The notes under the pieces were generated by a model. The model had not been told where the DNA came from. It made no database searches and worked only from the letters and a program-made list of their open reading frames with translations. Both the position numbers and the translations under genes were made by a program. A stretch of 64,000 bases of DNA from Butyrivibrio sp. NC2002. GTDB lineage: Bacteria > Bacillota > Clostridia > Lachnospirales > Lachnospiraceae. The stretch is from assembly GCF_000702265.1 (NCBI RefSeq), contig NZ_KL370881.1:146789-210788 (forward strand), written 5' to 3'. Shown here piece by piece: positions 25,542 to 33,828 of the stretch (within the stretch, counting starts at the first letter, position 1; each line of letters begins with the position of its first letter).

Positions 25542-26426
25542 TCAGTTCATTATGAAGCATCTCAAAATATAGATCAAAAGCAGATGCAATGGGTAAAAGG
25601 CGTAGAAGAAGTATTTTGTTTTTGAGGTGATAAAGCCGCGCTTTCCGCTGTAAAGAAGCATAAGAATAAATGCGGGTAGCGAAAATAATTCGCCATACAT
25701 GGTTAATAAGGAAAAATATCCTGCACATGATGCAAGTAAGGGCATATTTCTGAAAAGGTACAAAACGGTTATAAGAAGTATGCCGTTATAATCATAGTCG
25801 CTTGATATGTATTCGCATAACAGCCCTCCTGCAACTGGCGGTATCAGATACAGAACTAAGTGCAGGGGATTTTTTAGTGCATATATGAGTGGGAAGTATG
25901 TGTACTTAGGAAAAAGCTCCGGGTTAATATTGCTTCCTTCAAAAAACAGATTTCGCTCAACATAATTCATAACAGCAATGACTATGAGTCCTACAAGAAG
26001 TGTGAAATAAACGTTGCATGCAGAAAAAATCTTTTCAGTGTTACCTGCAAGAAGTTTAAATATATCGGGATTAGCTACATCTTCCCGCACTCTTAGTGCT
26101 GCGTCGAAAAAAATTTCGGAGATAAGTCCAAATAGAGCCATGTTAAACACATATTTTTTGATGTTTTTGGTGTGAAGGAGTCCCTGGACCAGCAAAAAGC
26201 AATAAAGCGGAAAGGCAATTCTTCCTATATGGCGTATATTCTGGTAGAGAACTACGCTGCTTTCCCTGCTAAGACCAAAAGGGTATATTTCCCCAAGTAC
26301 CATGAAATATAAGAGCCCGGCACCTATGTGATCAATAAACATGGTGATAAGAGCAATAAGTTTCAGGAAGCTTGAATTTATGAATGAATAATTTTTTTCT
26401 GAAATGATTTTTTTTATGTTAGACAT
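25542..26426 (-). CDS. TraX family membrane protein
   Basis: About 294 residues, polytopic (roughly 8 helices), with the family's N-terminal signature: SSFLKLIALITMFIDHIGAGLLYF and later RHIGRIAFPLYCFLLVQGLLHTKNIKKY. TraX of the F plasmid acetylates pilin; chromosomal homologues in Firmicutes are membrane acyltransferase-like proteins of unsettled function. Start: the ATG at 26426 sits 6 nt after a consensus TATAAT on the minus strand with no ribosome binding site, so the mRNA may be leaderless. An alternative in-frame ATG at 26462 lies upstream of that -10 and also lacks a ribosome binding site. Confidence 0.85.
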   Translation of the reverse strand: MSNIKKIISEKNYSFINSSFLKLIALITMFIDHIGAGLLYFMVLGEIYPFGLSRESSVVLYQNIRHIGRIAFPLYCFLLVQGLLHTKNIKKYVFNMALFGLISEIFFDAALRVREDVANPDIFKLLAGNTEKIFSACNVYFTLLVGLIVIAVMNYVERNLFFEGSNINPELFPKYTYFPLIYALKNPLHLVLYLIPPVAGGLLCEYISSDYDYNGILLITVLYLFRNMPLLASCAGYFSLLTMYGELFSLPAFILMLLYSGKRGFITSKTKYFFYAFYPLHLLLIYILRCFIMN

Positions 26427-26432
26427 AGGGTT

Positions 26433-26458
26433 ATTATACCGCGCAAATGTGATATAAT
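26433..26458. promoter_or_regulatory. Divergent -10 elements for traX and the GH13 gene
   Basis: TATAAT on the minus strand at 26433-26438 drives traX. On the plus strand TATAAT at 26453-26458, extended by TGA, drives the GH13 gene with a ~40-nt leader. The two promoters point away from each other, 14 bp apart, so each -10 lies in the other's -35 space and they probably compete. Confidence 0.6.
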
Positions 26459-26502
26459 CCATTCTGATGATTCAGGAAAACGTTTTTTTAGGAGGAAAAA
26501 GT

Positions 26503-28053
26503 ATGCCGGCATGGTTAAAAGATGCAGTATTTTACGAGATTTATCCACAATCTTTTAAGGACACAAACAGTGATGGAATTGGTGATCTTGAGGGAATAAT
26601 TGAAAAACTTGATTATGTAAAGAGCCTGGGATGTAATGCACTCTGGCTCAATCCTGTATATGATTCACCATTTAAGGATGCAGGGTATGACGTACGCGAC
26701 TACAAGAAGGTTGCTCCAAGATACGGAACAAATGAGGATCTTGTGAGACTTTTTGAGGAGGCTCATAAGAAGGGAATAAAGGTACTTCTTGATCTTGTTC
26801 CCGGTCATACATCAGAGGAGCATGAGTGGTTCAAAAAGAGCTGCGAAGCAGACAGAAACGAGTTTTCAGACAGATATATCTGGACAAACGGAGCATTCTG
26901 CGGAATAGGTGGACATCCTTATATCGGCGGCGAAGCGGAAAGAGATGGCTGCTATATGCTTAACTTTTTTAAATGTCAGCCGGCTCTTAATTATGGTGTT
27001 CTTAATAAGACTGAGGAATGGCAGACTCCCTGCGATTCTGAGGCGGCTATAGACACGCGTGAAGCTATGAAGGATGTTATGAGATTCTGGCTTGATAAGG
27101 GATGTGACGGCTTCAGAGTTGATATGGCGGATTCTCTTGTAAAAGAGGATGATGATAAAAAGAGCGCAACAGGAAGGATCTGGACCAATATCAGAGAGAT
27201 GCTTGATAAGGATTATCCGGAGGCAGCCCTTGTTTCAGAGTGGTGCAATCCCGAATGTGCACTAAAGTACGGATTCCATGCTGATTTTTATCTTGATCAT
27301 CACGGAAACGGATACAATGTTCTTTTCAGGGACAATGAGACAGAAGGACCTGATAACAGCTACTTTAATAAGAACTGTGACGAGGATCCCATGAGATTTT
27401 TGGATGATTATCTTGGCCGCTACAATAACTCCAAAGAGTATGGTTACATAAGTTTTATTACCTGTAACCATGATACGCCAAGATGCACCAAGACAATGAC
27501 ACCTGATGAGCTTAAGATAGCATATTCATTTATCTTTACAATGCCCGGCGTTCCGTTTTTATATTACGGGGATGAGATCGGGATGAAATACCTTGACTAT
27601 GTAAGGACCAAGGAGGGCGGCTTCCAGAGAACCGGTTCAAGAAGCCCTATGCAGTGGGATAAGAGCCTTGATAACTTTGGATTCTCGGATGCACCTTTTG
27701 ATAAGCTTTACATACCGGTAGATAAGGATGAGAATGCTCCATCGGTTAAGACCTGTGAGGAGGATGAAAACTCTCTTATCCACACTGTAAGGGATATTAT
27801 TGCACTTCGTCATAAATACGAGGATCTTCAGGCAGATGCCGAGTTTAAGGTAGTATATGCCAAAAAAGGCGAAAGAATCTTTGTTTATAAAAGAGGAGAT
27901 CTTCTTATAGCTGTAAATCCGGGACTTAAGGAAGTATCTGCAGAAATTCCTGCACAGGATTTGAAGACTAATCTTATTTTTAAGCTTGGAAGTGCCGATA
28001 TATCTAGCGGAAATATTTGCCTTGGAGCACAGTCTTTTGCTATCTGGCAATAA
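26503..28053 (+). CDS. GH13 alpha-glucosidase / alpha-amylase family enzyme
   Basis: A 516-aa glycoside hydrolase without signal peptide, so cytosolic. The GH13 conserved regions are present: VLLDLVPGHTSEEHEWF (region I), GFRVDMADS with nucleophile Asp207, SEWCNP with acid/base Glu246 and TCNHDTPR with Asp324. The early motif FYEIYPQSFKDTNSDGIGDLEGI is typical of oligo-1,6-glucosidase/alpha-glucosidase-like members. It likely hydrolyses short alpha-glucosides or isomalto-oligosaccharides; the exact linkage cannot be read. Start: ATG 26503 with AGGAGG 7 nt upstream; an earlier ATG at 26467 lacks one. No sugar transporter is adjacent. Confidence 0.92.
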   Translation: MPAWLKDAVFYEIYPQSFKDTNSDGIGDLEGIIEKLDYVKSLGCNALWLNPVYDSPFKDAGYDVRDYKKVAPRYGTNEDLVRLFEEAHKKGIKVLLDLVPGHTSEEHEWFKKSCEADRNEFSDRYIWTNGAFCGIGGHPYIGGEAERDGCYMLNFFKCQPALNYGVLNKTEEWQTPCDSEAAIDTREAMKDVMRFWLDKGCDGFRVDMADSLVKEDDDKKSATGRIWTNIREMLDKDYPEAALVSEWCNPECALKYGFHADFYLDHHGNGYNVLFRDNETEGPDNSYFNKNCDEDPMRFLDDYLGRYNNSKEYGYISFITCNHDTPRCTKTMTPDELKIAYSFIFTMPGVPFLYYGDEIGMKYLDYVRTKEGGFQRTGSRSPMQWDKSLDNFGFSDAPFDKLYIPVDKDENAPSVKTCEEDENSLIHTVRDIIALRHKYEDLQADAEFKVVYAKKGERIFVYKRGDLLIAVNPGLKEVSAEIPAQDLKTNLIFKLGSADISSGNICLGAQSFAIWQ

Positions 28054-28058
28054 TATTG

Positions 28059-28067
28059 TGGTAAAAT
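28059..28067 (+). promoter_or_regulatory. Extended -10 upstream of the small membrane protein / cinA pair
   Basis: TGG-TAAAAT (28059-28067) about 36 nt before the start at 28104; the -35 is poor. Confidence 0.35.
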
Positions 28068-28103
28068 ATTTCTAAATAAAACTTATGAGGGGAAACTGAT
28101 GTT

Positions 28104-28358
28104 ATGTCACAAAATATGGTACTGATGATCATGGCGGCAGCGGTGGAGAGCAAATTCATATTGAATATTGTTTTTGATGCATGCATTGCGGTAGCACTGC
28201 TTTTGTTTTTCCTGATAGTTGTCAGGGCAGTAATGTTTAACGGCGAATGGAAGGGCTATTCCAAGTTCGGTAAGATTCTGACTATCGTTTTTCTCGTTTT
28301 TATTTTACTGGTAATGGTTGCTTTGTTTTTCATAATGATGAGAACAGGAAATGAATGA
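28104..28358 (+). CDS. Small two-helix membrane protein of unknown function (84 aa)
   Basis: Two strongly hydrophobic helices (about residues 18-42 and 55-80) separated by a short basic loop (FNGEWKGYSKFGK); no catalytic motif and no family that I recognise. The GAGGGG ribosome binding site is 11 nt from this ATG but only 6 nt from an out-of-frame ATG at 28099 that opens an 8-codon frame, so initiation may be split. The 3' end overlaps the next start by 8 nt, coupling it to the CinA-type amidase. Confidence 0.65.
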   Translation: MSQNMVLMIMAAAVESKFILNIVFDACIAVALLLFFLIVVRAVMFNGEWKGYSKFGKILTIVFLVFILLVMVALFFIMMRTGNE

Positions 28359-28878
28359 TATTACTAAGATAACAATAGATGTTTCCAAGGTTAGTGAGGC
28401 AGATGTAAGGCTCTCATACAGCTTGATAACGAAAACACTTATTAAGGAAAAATTGTATATAACTACTATGGAGAGCTGTACTTCCGGACAGATCGCATCA
28501 CTTATAACAGACACGGAAGGATCGTCTGCAATAATCAAGGGAGCAGCCATAACTTACAGTAATGAAGCCAAGATAAAAGAAGGTGTTTCCTCAGATATTA
28601 TAGAAAAATATGGCGTTTATTCTATCGAAACGGCAGGTGCCATGGCTGAAACCATATTACAAAAATATGGAGCAGACATAGGGATAGGTGTAACCGGAAC
28701 ATTTGGAAATACAGATCCCGCAAACAGCGACAGCATTCCCGGAAAGGTATACTGCGCAGTTGCGAGTAATACCGGAAAAAACAGTATTAAGCTTTTGGAT
28801 ATAACATTAAAAGGCGGCGGCAGCAGGTATCAGTATAAGCTTGCAGTAGCCGATGCTATTTCGAAGTATATAGTTTGA
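28351..28878 (+). CDS. Nicotinamide-nucleotide amidase (CinA C-terminal domain protein)
   Basis: A 175-aa stand-alone CinA-C domain (PncC type): MESCTSGQIASLITDTEGSSAIIKGAAITYSNEAKIKEGV, YGVYSIETAGAMAETILQKYGADIGIGVTGTFGN and PGKVYCAV are the family's conserved blocks. Deamidates nicotinamide mononucleotide to nicotinate mononucleotide in pyridine-nucleotide recycling. It lacks the N-terminal MoCF-like domain of full-length CinA. About 20 extra residues precede the first conserved block. Overlaps the upstream two-helix protein gene by 8 nt and ends at a strong terminator. Confidence 0.9.
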   Translation: MNDITKITIDVSKVSEADVRLSYSLITKTLIKEKLYITTMESCTSGQIASLITDTEGSSAIIKGAAITYSNEAKIKEGVSSDIIEKYGVYSIETAGAMAETILQKYGADIGIGVTGTFGNTDPANSDSIPGKVYCAVASNTGKNSIKLLDITLKGGGSRYQYKLAVADAISKYIV

Positions 28879-28887
28879 ATTATTAAT

Positions 28888-28923
28888 TCAAACCCGCAGA
28901 ATCATCTGTTCTGCGGGTTTTCC
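28888..28923. terminator. Intrinsic terminator after cinA
   Basis: Perfect 11-bp stem AACCCGCAGAA/TTCTGCGGGTT (28891-28901, 28909-28919) followed by TTTTCC. The convergent cstA gene ends 30 nt beyond. Confidence 0.85.
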
Positions 28924-28952
28924 TAATGTTTATAGATCAGGGAGCAATATTA

Positions 28953-30701
28953 TCATGCAGCCTTTTCATCTTTTTTAGTGTTCTTGTTTACATGCTGAGC
29001 ATAGAGGGTTTTGCCTGCTATTGCTGCAAGTACAAGTGAAAGTGCTACAAGAAGTACAGCGATTGTAGCCTGGATAAGTGCCCAGATGTCTGCTGCACCT
29101 GAAGTATAAGCAGTAAGCTTAGCTGTGATAGTCTGAACAAGTGAGCAGATAGTTACAGCAAGCATAAATACCATAGGGATGTAGAACATCTTGTTGTTTT
29201 TGCCTACGCTGCCAAGCCATGTGCATACAGCAAGGAGTCCTACTGCAGCAAGAAGCTGGTTAGCGGCGCCAAAGAGAGGCCATATCTTAGTGTATCCGGT
29301 CATACCAAGGCTTACACCCAGTACAACGGTTATAGCTGTTGCTACGTAAGGATTGGCAAGTACTTTCTTATAACCTGTCAGATCTTTTGCTGTCTGACCC
29401 TGCTCGATAAAGAATTCCTGGAACATATATCTTGCAAGACGAGTAGCTGTATCAAGTGATGTCAGGCAGAAGACTGAAACTGCAAGGATAAGCATCTGAT
29501 ACATTATGTTCTGAGCTCCGGGAGCAAATGATGCGATCATAGCTGAGAGACCGCCTGCAAATACCTGAGTGGGACTTGCGTATGTTCCGTCTGCTGCAGA
29601 TGCCCATACAAAACCGATAGCACAGAGTGAGATAACAGCGACCATACATTCGATGAGCATTGAACCGTAAGCAACAGGCTTTGCATTTTTCTCGTTATCA
29701 AGCTGCTTGGATGATGTGCCTGATGATACGAGTGAGTGGAAACCGGAAATAGCACCGCAAGCTATTGTTACGAACAATGCAGGGAAAGCTGTTCCTGTTG
29801 TAAATACACCTGTTCCCTTAAGTGATGCATCACCCATTGCAGGGATACTGAACTGGCCATGACCTGTAAATACTGCACCGAGGACAGCAACAATACCTGC
29901 TGCGATCATGAAGTACAGAAGAAATGAGCTAAGATAATCTCTTGGCTGAAGCAGGATCCATACAGGTGTAACGGATGCTACAAGGATATATGCTCCAACT
30001 ACCCACATCCATGTGTTGTATGAAAGTGAAATAGGATGGAAGTTAAGACCAATGGCTACAATAGCGATGATGCCGATGCATCCTGCTACGGAAGCTACAC
30101 CAATATTTGCGTTCTTTCTATATACAAAGAAACCGAACAACATGGCAAGTCCAATGAACAGAATAGAAATCATAGCTGTAGACTCATTTGCTGCAAGAGC
30201 AGCACCTTCTACTGCTGCTCCGGCTGATGTTGTTGAGCCAAACGTGCTGGCAACGATTGAGCTGAAAGCTGCTACTACAAGTAGAAGTGTGAGATAACCA
30301 AATGTAAGGAAAAGCTTCTTTGCGGTTTTTCCCATGGAGTCATCAATGATTTCGCCGATGGACTGCCCCTTGTGACGAAGTGATGCGAAAAGTGCGCCAA
30401 AATCATGGACACCTCCAAAGAAAATACCTCCGATAAGAACCCAAAGTAAAACCGGAACCCAACCAAAAACAGCTGCCTGAATAGGACCGTTTATAGGACC
30501 TGCACCTGCGATCGATGAAAAGTGGTGCCCCATAACTACGGGTGTTTTTGCGGGAACATAATCCATTCCGTCCTCAAGCTCGTGAGCCGGAGTCTTGCGA
30601 CTTGGATCAATCCCCCATTGTTTTGCAAGCCATCCGCCGTAAAATACATATCCGGCAACCAGTATCAATGTACTTGCAATAAGTAATACTGCTGCATTCA
30701 T
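28953..30701 (-). CDS. cstA: CstA family pyruvate/peptide transporter (carbon starvation protein)
   Basis: A 582-aa polytopic membrane protein with the CstA signature GHHFSSIAGAGPINGPIQAAVFGWVPVLLWVLIGGIFFGGVHDFGA near residues 58-105, plus SGFHSLVSSGTSSKQLDNE. Shorter than E. coli CstA (~700 aa), as is common in Firmicutes. Family members import pyruvate (BtsT/CstA) or peptides; which applies here is unknown. The ribosome binding site AAGGAGGAG is ideal and overlaps the end of the upstream 179-aa gene region (17 nt gap), so the two genes form an operon. Confidence 0.93.
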   Translation of the reverse strand: MNAAVLLIASTLILVAGYVFYGGWLAKQWGIDPSRKTPAHELEDGMDYVPAKTPVVMGHHFSSIAGAGPINGPIQAAVFGWVPVLLWVLIGGIFFGGVHDFGALFASLRHKGQSIGEIIDDSMGKTAKKLFLTFGYLTLLLVVAAFSSIVASTFGSTTSAGAAVEGAALAANESTAMISILFIGLAMLFGFFVYRKNANIGVASVAGCIGIIAIVAIGLNFHPISLSYNTWMWVVGAYILVASVTPVWILLQPRDYLSSFLLYFMIAAGIVAVLGAVFTGHGQFSIPAMGDASLKGTGVFTTGTAFPALFVTIACGAISGFHSLVSSGTSSKQLDNEKNAKPVAYGSMLIECMVAVISLCAIGFVWASAADGTYASPTQVFAGGLSAMIASFAPGAQNIMYQMLILAVSVFCLTSLDTATRLARYMFQEFFIEQGQTAKDLTGYKKVLANPYVATAITVVLGVSLGMTGYTKIWPLFGAANQLLAAVGLLAVCTWLGSVGKNNKMFYIPMVFMLAVTICSLVQTITAKLTAYTSGAADIWALIQATIAVLLVALSLVLAAIAGKTLYAQHVNKNTKKDEKAA

Positions 30702-30717
30702 AACTTTCTCCTCCTTG

Positions 30718-31257
30718 TCATGCTGACATTTTTTTGTTTATAAAAGCATCTTCGAACATTTTTCGAAGCTCTTTCCCGGTTCTGCTTGTGTAAACAGAGT
30801 TAGTATCAAGGCCGGCAACAAGTACCCGTGCTTCGCTGTGACCTCTGAAATTAAAGAGGTAGCCTTTATCGAAACTAAATTTCCTGATAGCTTTTTGCGT
30901 CTCTTTATCCGGTGTTTTATCGGAAATGATCACAAAGGTGAGATAGCTGCACATGTGATCTTTTTCGGGATATTTTTGATTTTTCCTGACAAGATGGGGC
31001 TCTATTTTTTCTTCTGTAAGAGCCAATATTTTATCGAGGCTATCTTTAGTTACCTCATGCTCCTTTATGAAGAATACGTGCTCATAAGCTCTTATTGCCC
31101 AAAGCTGTGCTTCTTTTTTCAGTACGTATCTTTCACCAAATGAACTGAAATATGCGTAGGCAGGAAAAGTCTCATCGCCAAGCTTGTAATTTTTTGTGAT
31201 ATCAAAATTGGATCTGTATCTAAGAAGCAGTTCATCAAGATATGTCTCTGAGGTCAT
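30718..31257 (-). CDS. Conserved protein of unknown function upstream of cstA
   Basis: A 179-aa soluble, charged, mixed alpha/beta protein (YLDELLLRYRSNFDITKNYKLGDETFPAYAYFSSFGERYVLKKEAQLWAIRAYEHVFFI...YLTFVIISDKTPDKETQKAIRKFSFDKGYLFNFRGHSEARVLVAGLDTNSVYTSRTGKELRKMFE). No membrane helix, no cysteine pattern, no catalytic motif known to me. Operon position directly ahead of cstA suggests a regulatory or accessory role for the transporter, which is inference from context only. The ribosome binding site AAAGGAGGC is strong. Confidence 0.7.
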   Translation of the reverse strand: MTSETYLDELLLRYRSNFDITKNYKLGDETFPAYAYFSSFGERYVLKKEAQLWAIRAYEHVFFIKEHEVTKDSLDKILALTEEKIEPHLVRKNQKYPEKDHMCSYLTFVIISDKTPDKETQKAIRKFSFDKGYLFNFRGHSEARVLVAGLDTNSVYTSRTGKELRKMFEDAFINKKMSA

Positions 31258-31596
31258 CCCGTGCCTCCTTTCTTGTTCGGAAATAATTTAGGGTTTACTT
31301 TATCACTTTGACGCGTTATTGCAAAGATGACAAAATTAATCAAAATTTTAGAATTAGATTAATTTTGTAATGGTTTTTCCTGAAAAACGTTAAAAAATTA
31401 ATGCGATTGACCCGTCAAGGCGCTTATGTGCGTGTGCAAGTGCGGGGGCAAGGTCATGCAGCATGTGAGATGCGTGAATGATTAAATGTATGGGTGCAAT
31501 TGGATTGGAGATAAAGTAAAATATAACGAAAGGCTTCTGTTTTTATAAAGAAAAACAGGAATTTATAGGTATTTTTATTCTTTTAAGGAGAAGGCA
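31258..31596. other. Intergenic region with a perfect 11-bp dyad and the GH3 promoter
   Basis: Between two divergent operons. Contains a perfect inverted repeat CAAAATTAATC/GATTAATTTTG (31331-31341, 31357-31367; 15-nt spacer), a G-rich stretch around 31440-31455, a promoter-like TTGGAT-N16-TATAAC (31500-31527) for the GH3 operon, and an 8-bp leader hairpin (31537-31558). Confidence 0.6.
31500..31527 (+). promoter_or_regulatory. Promoter of the GH3-GH3 operon
   Basis: TTGGAT (31500-31505), 16-bp spacer, TATAAC (31522-31527). Leader of about 63 nt with a CTGTTTTT/AAAAACAG hairpin. Confidence 0.5.
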
Positions 31597-33828
31597 ATGG
31601 GAGAGTTTAAGACAATGAAAAATGAGGGAGGACCTACACTTGGGTATACGACGGTTCCACTCATTGAAAAGGACGGGTTATTTTTTAAGGATATGGAAAG
31701 AAGCGGGGAACTTCTTCCGTATGAAGACTGGAGATTATCACCCGAAGAAAGGGCAGAAGATCTTGCAAAGCGCCTCACAACAGAGGAGATTGCAGGACTC
31801 ATGATGTATTCTTCGCATCAGGTAGTCCCGGCAGATTCACCGGGGCCATTTGGAGGAACTTATGATGGAAAGAGCTTTGCAGACAGCGGAGCTGAGCCAT
31901 CTGACCTGACCGATCAGCAAAGGAAGTTCCTTACAAAAGACCACGTAAGATATGTTCTTGCCGTGACATTAAGAGATGGTGAAACAGCTGCAAAATGGAA
32001 CAATAAGATGCAGGCATTATGCGAGGACATGCCTCACTGCATACCGGTCAACACAAGTACAGATCCCAGGCACGGCGCAGGCGCTTCTTTTGTTGAATTT
32101 AAATCGGAGGCGCAGGGAACGAGCAAATGGCCTTTAGGACTTGGACTTGCTGCTACTTTTTCACCGGATCTGGTAAAGGAATTTGCCAGGGTAGCTGCCA
32201 GGGAGTACAGAGCTCTTGGCATAACAACAGAACTTGGACCTCAGATAGACCTTGGATGCGAGCCCAGATGGTTAAGAGTTCCGGATACTTTTGGACCTTG
32301 TACAAAACTGGTTACCGATTATGCCAAAGCTTACTGCGAAGGGCTTCAGACAGATCCTGAGAGCGCTTCAGGCGATGGATGGGGACAAAGAAGCGTTGCG
32401 GCGATGGTAAAACACTGGCCTGGCGGAGGAAGCTGCGAGTCCGGAAGAGATGCGCATTACGGATTTGGTAAGTTTTCTGTTTACCCCGGAAATAATGCCA
32501 AGGAACACTTAAAGCCTTTTATTGATGGTGCATTTAAGCTGGATGGAGGAACAAAGAAGGCTTCAGCTGTAATGCCTTATTACACAATAAGTTACGGACT
32601 TGATCCTTCGGGAAATCAGGTCGGAAACAGCTACAGTAAATATGTGATAAAGGATCTTCTTCGCGACAAATACTCCTTTGATGGAGTTATATGCACAGAC
32701 TGGGGGATCACGGGTGACCCCGATCCCGAACTTGATTCATTTGGCTCAAGATGCTACGGGGTTGAGGATCTGTCTGTTGCGGAGAGACATCTTAGAATAA
32801 TCGAAAACGGAGTTGATCAGTTTGGCGGTAACAATGATATCGAACCAATTCTTGAGGCATATCGCATGGGCTGCGAGAAAAAAGGCCAGGAAGCCATGAG
32901 AAAACGATTCGAGGAGAGCGCAAAGAGACTTCTGCTTAACAGCTTTAGATGCGGACTTTTTGAAAATCCTTATCTTGATCCTGATGAGAGCAGAAGAATC
33001 CTTGGCTGCAAAGAATTCGTGGATGAGGGATTTGAAGCTCAGCTAAAGAGCATAGTCATGATCAAAAACAAGGGCGTTCTTCCTGCAAGCGGCAAAAAGA
33101 AAGTGTACATACCGGGCAGGCACATAGATGCGCATAAGGGCTTTATACGAAACATGATACCTGCTATGGATATTCCTGGTGCTGATGTAAGCGTGGTAGA
33201 AAAGTTTTACGAGCCTGTTGATAAACCGGAAGATGCCGATTTTGCAATCTGCTTCATAGAAAGTCCGATGAGCGACGGATACACGAAGGAAACGGGCTAC
33301 AGACCGATCACTCTTAAATACAGACCATATACTGCAACAGCATCAAGAAAAGAAAGCATAGGACAGGGAGATTTCAGGGAAAAGGATAACCCGAACAGAT
33401 CTTACCTTGGAAAAACAAATACTCCTGCAAATGAGAGCGACCTCGATGCTGTAATAAATACAAAAGAGAAGATGGGTGATAAGCCCGTGATCGTAGTCAT
33501 CAGAATGAACAATCCCTGCGTAGTATCTGAGTTTGAAAAATATGCGGATGCTATACTGGTTGATTTTGGAGTTGAAACAAGGGCTATACTTACTGTTATA
33601 AGCGGAGGAGCTAATCCTTCGGGACTTCTTCCTGTGCAGCTTCCTAAGGATATGGAAACAGTGGAAAAGCACTGCGAAGATGTGCCTCTTGATTATGAAC
33701 CCTATACCGATTCCGAAGGGAATGTTTATGACTTTGGATTCGGCCTAGACCATAGCGGAATTATCCGGGATGAGAGATGGCAGAAGTACGTAAAAAATAA
33801 TAGACTTATGGAGAACAAAGACTTATGA
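31597..33828 (+). CDS. GH3 family beta-glycosidase (first of two)
   Basis: A 743-aa glycoside hydrolase with no signal peptide, so cytosolic. GH3 N-terminal barrel (about 50-420) and C-terminal (alpha/beta)6 sandwich (about 440-700). The nucleophile is Asp368 in FDGVICTDWG; KHWPGGGSCESGRD carries the substrate-binding Lys-His pair. The sequence groups with enzymes annotated as beta-glucosidase/beta-xylosidase. It lacks an obvious fibronectin III-like C-terminal domain, unlike its neighbour. Start: AAGGAGAAG upstream. The stop overlaps the next ATG (ATGA), so the pair is translationally coupled and probably works on the same oligosaccharide with different specificity. Confidence 0.9.
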   Translation: MGEFKTMKNEGGPTLGYTTVPLIEKDGLFFKDMERSGELLPYEDWRLSPEERAEDLAKRLTTEEIAGLMMYSSHQVVPADSPGPFGGTYDGKSFADSGAEPSDLTDQQRKFLTKDHVRYVLAVTLRDGETAAKWNNKMQALCEDMPHCIPVNTSTDPRHGAGASFVEFKSEAQGTSKWPLGLGLAATFSPDLVKEFARVAAREYRALGITTELGPQIDLGCEPRWLRVPDTFGPCTKLVTDYAKAYCEGLQTDPESASGDGWGQRSVAAMVKHWPGGGSCESGRDAHYGFGKFSVYPGNNAKEHLKPFIDGAFKLDGGTKKASAVMPYYTISYGLDPSGNQVGNSYSKYVIKDLLRDKYSFDGVICTDWGITGDPDPELDSFGSRCYGVEDLSVAERHLRIIENGVDQFGGNNDIEPILEAYRMGCEKKGQEAMRKRFEESAKRLLLNSFRCGLFENPYLDPDESRRILGCKEFVDEGFEAQLKSIVMIKNKGVLPASGKKKVYIPGRHIDAHKGFIRNMIPAMDIPGADVSVVEKFYEPVDKPEDADFAICFIESPMSDGYTKETGYRPITLKYRPYTATASRKESIGQGDFREKDNPNRSYLGKTNTPANESDLDAVINTKEKMGDKPVIVVIRMNNPCVVSEFEKYADAILVDFGVETRAILTVISGGANPSGLLPVQLPKDMETVEKHCEDVPLDYEPYTDSEGNVYDFGFGLDHSGIIRDERWQKYVKNNRLMENKDL

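Noticed and set aside
28099..28125. 8-codon upstream frame (MLCHKIWY) overlapping the small membrane protein start
   Set aside because: It has a better-spaced SD than the annotated start, but nothing else supports a regulatory peptide; mentioned only in that gene's note.
31385..31400. Catabolite-responsive element (cre) in the GH3 upstream region
   Set aside because: TGAAAAACGTTAAA is off by one base in spacing from the cre consensus and mismatches key positions.
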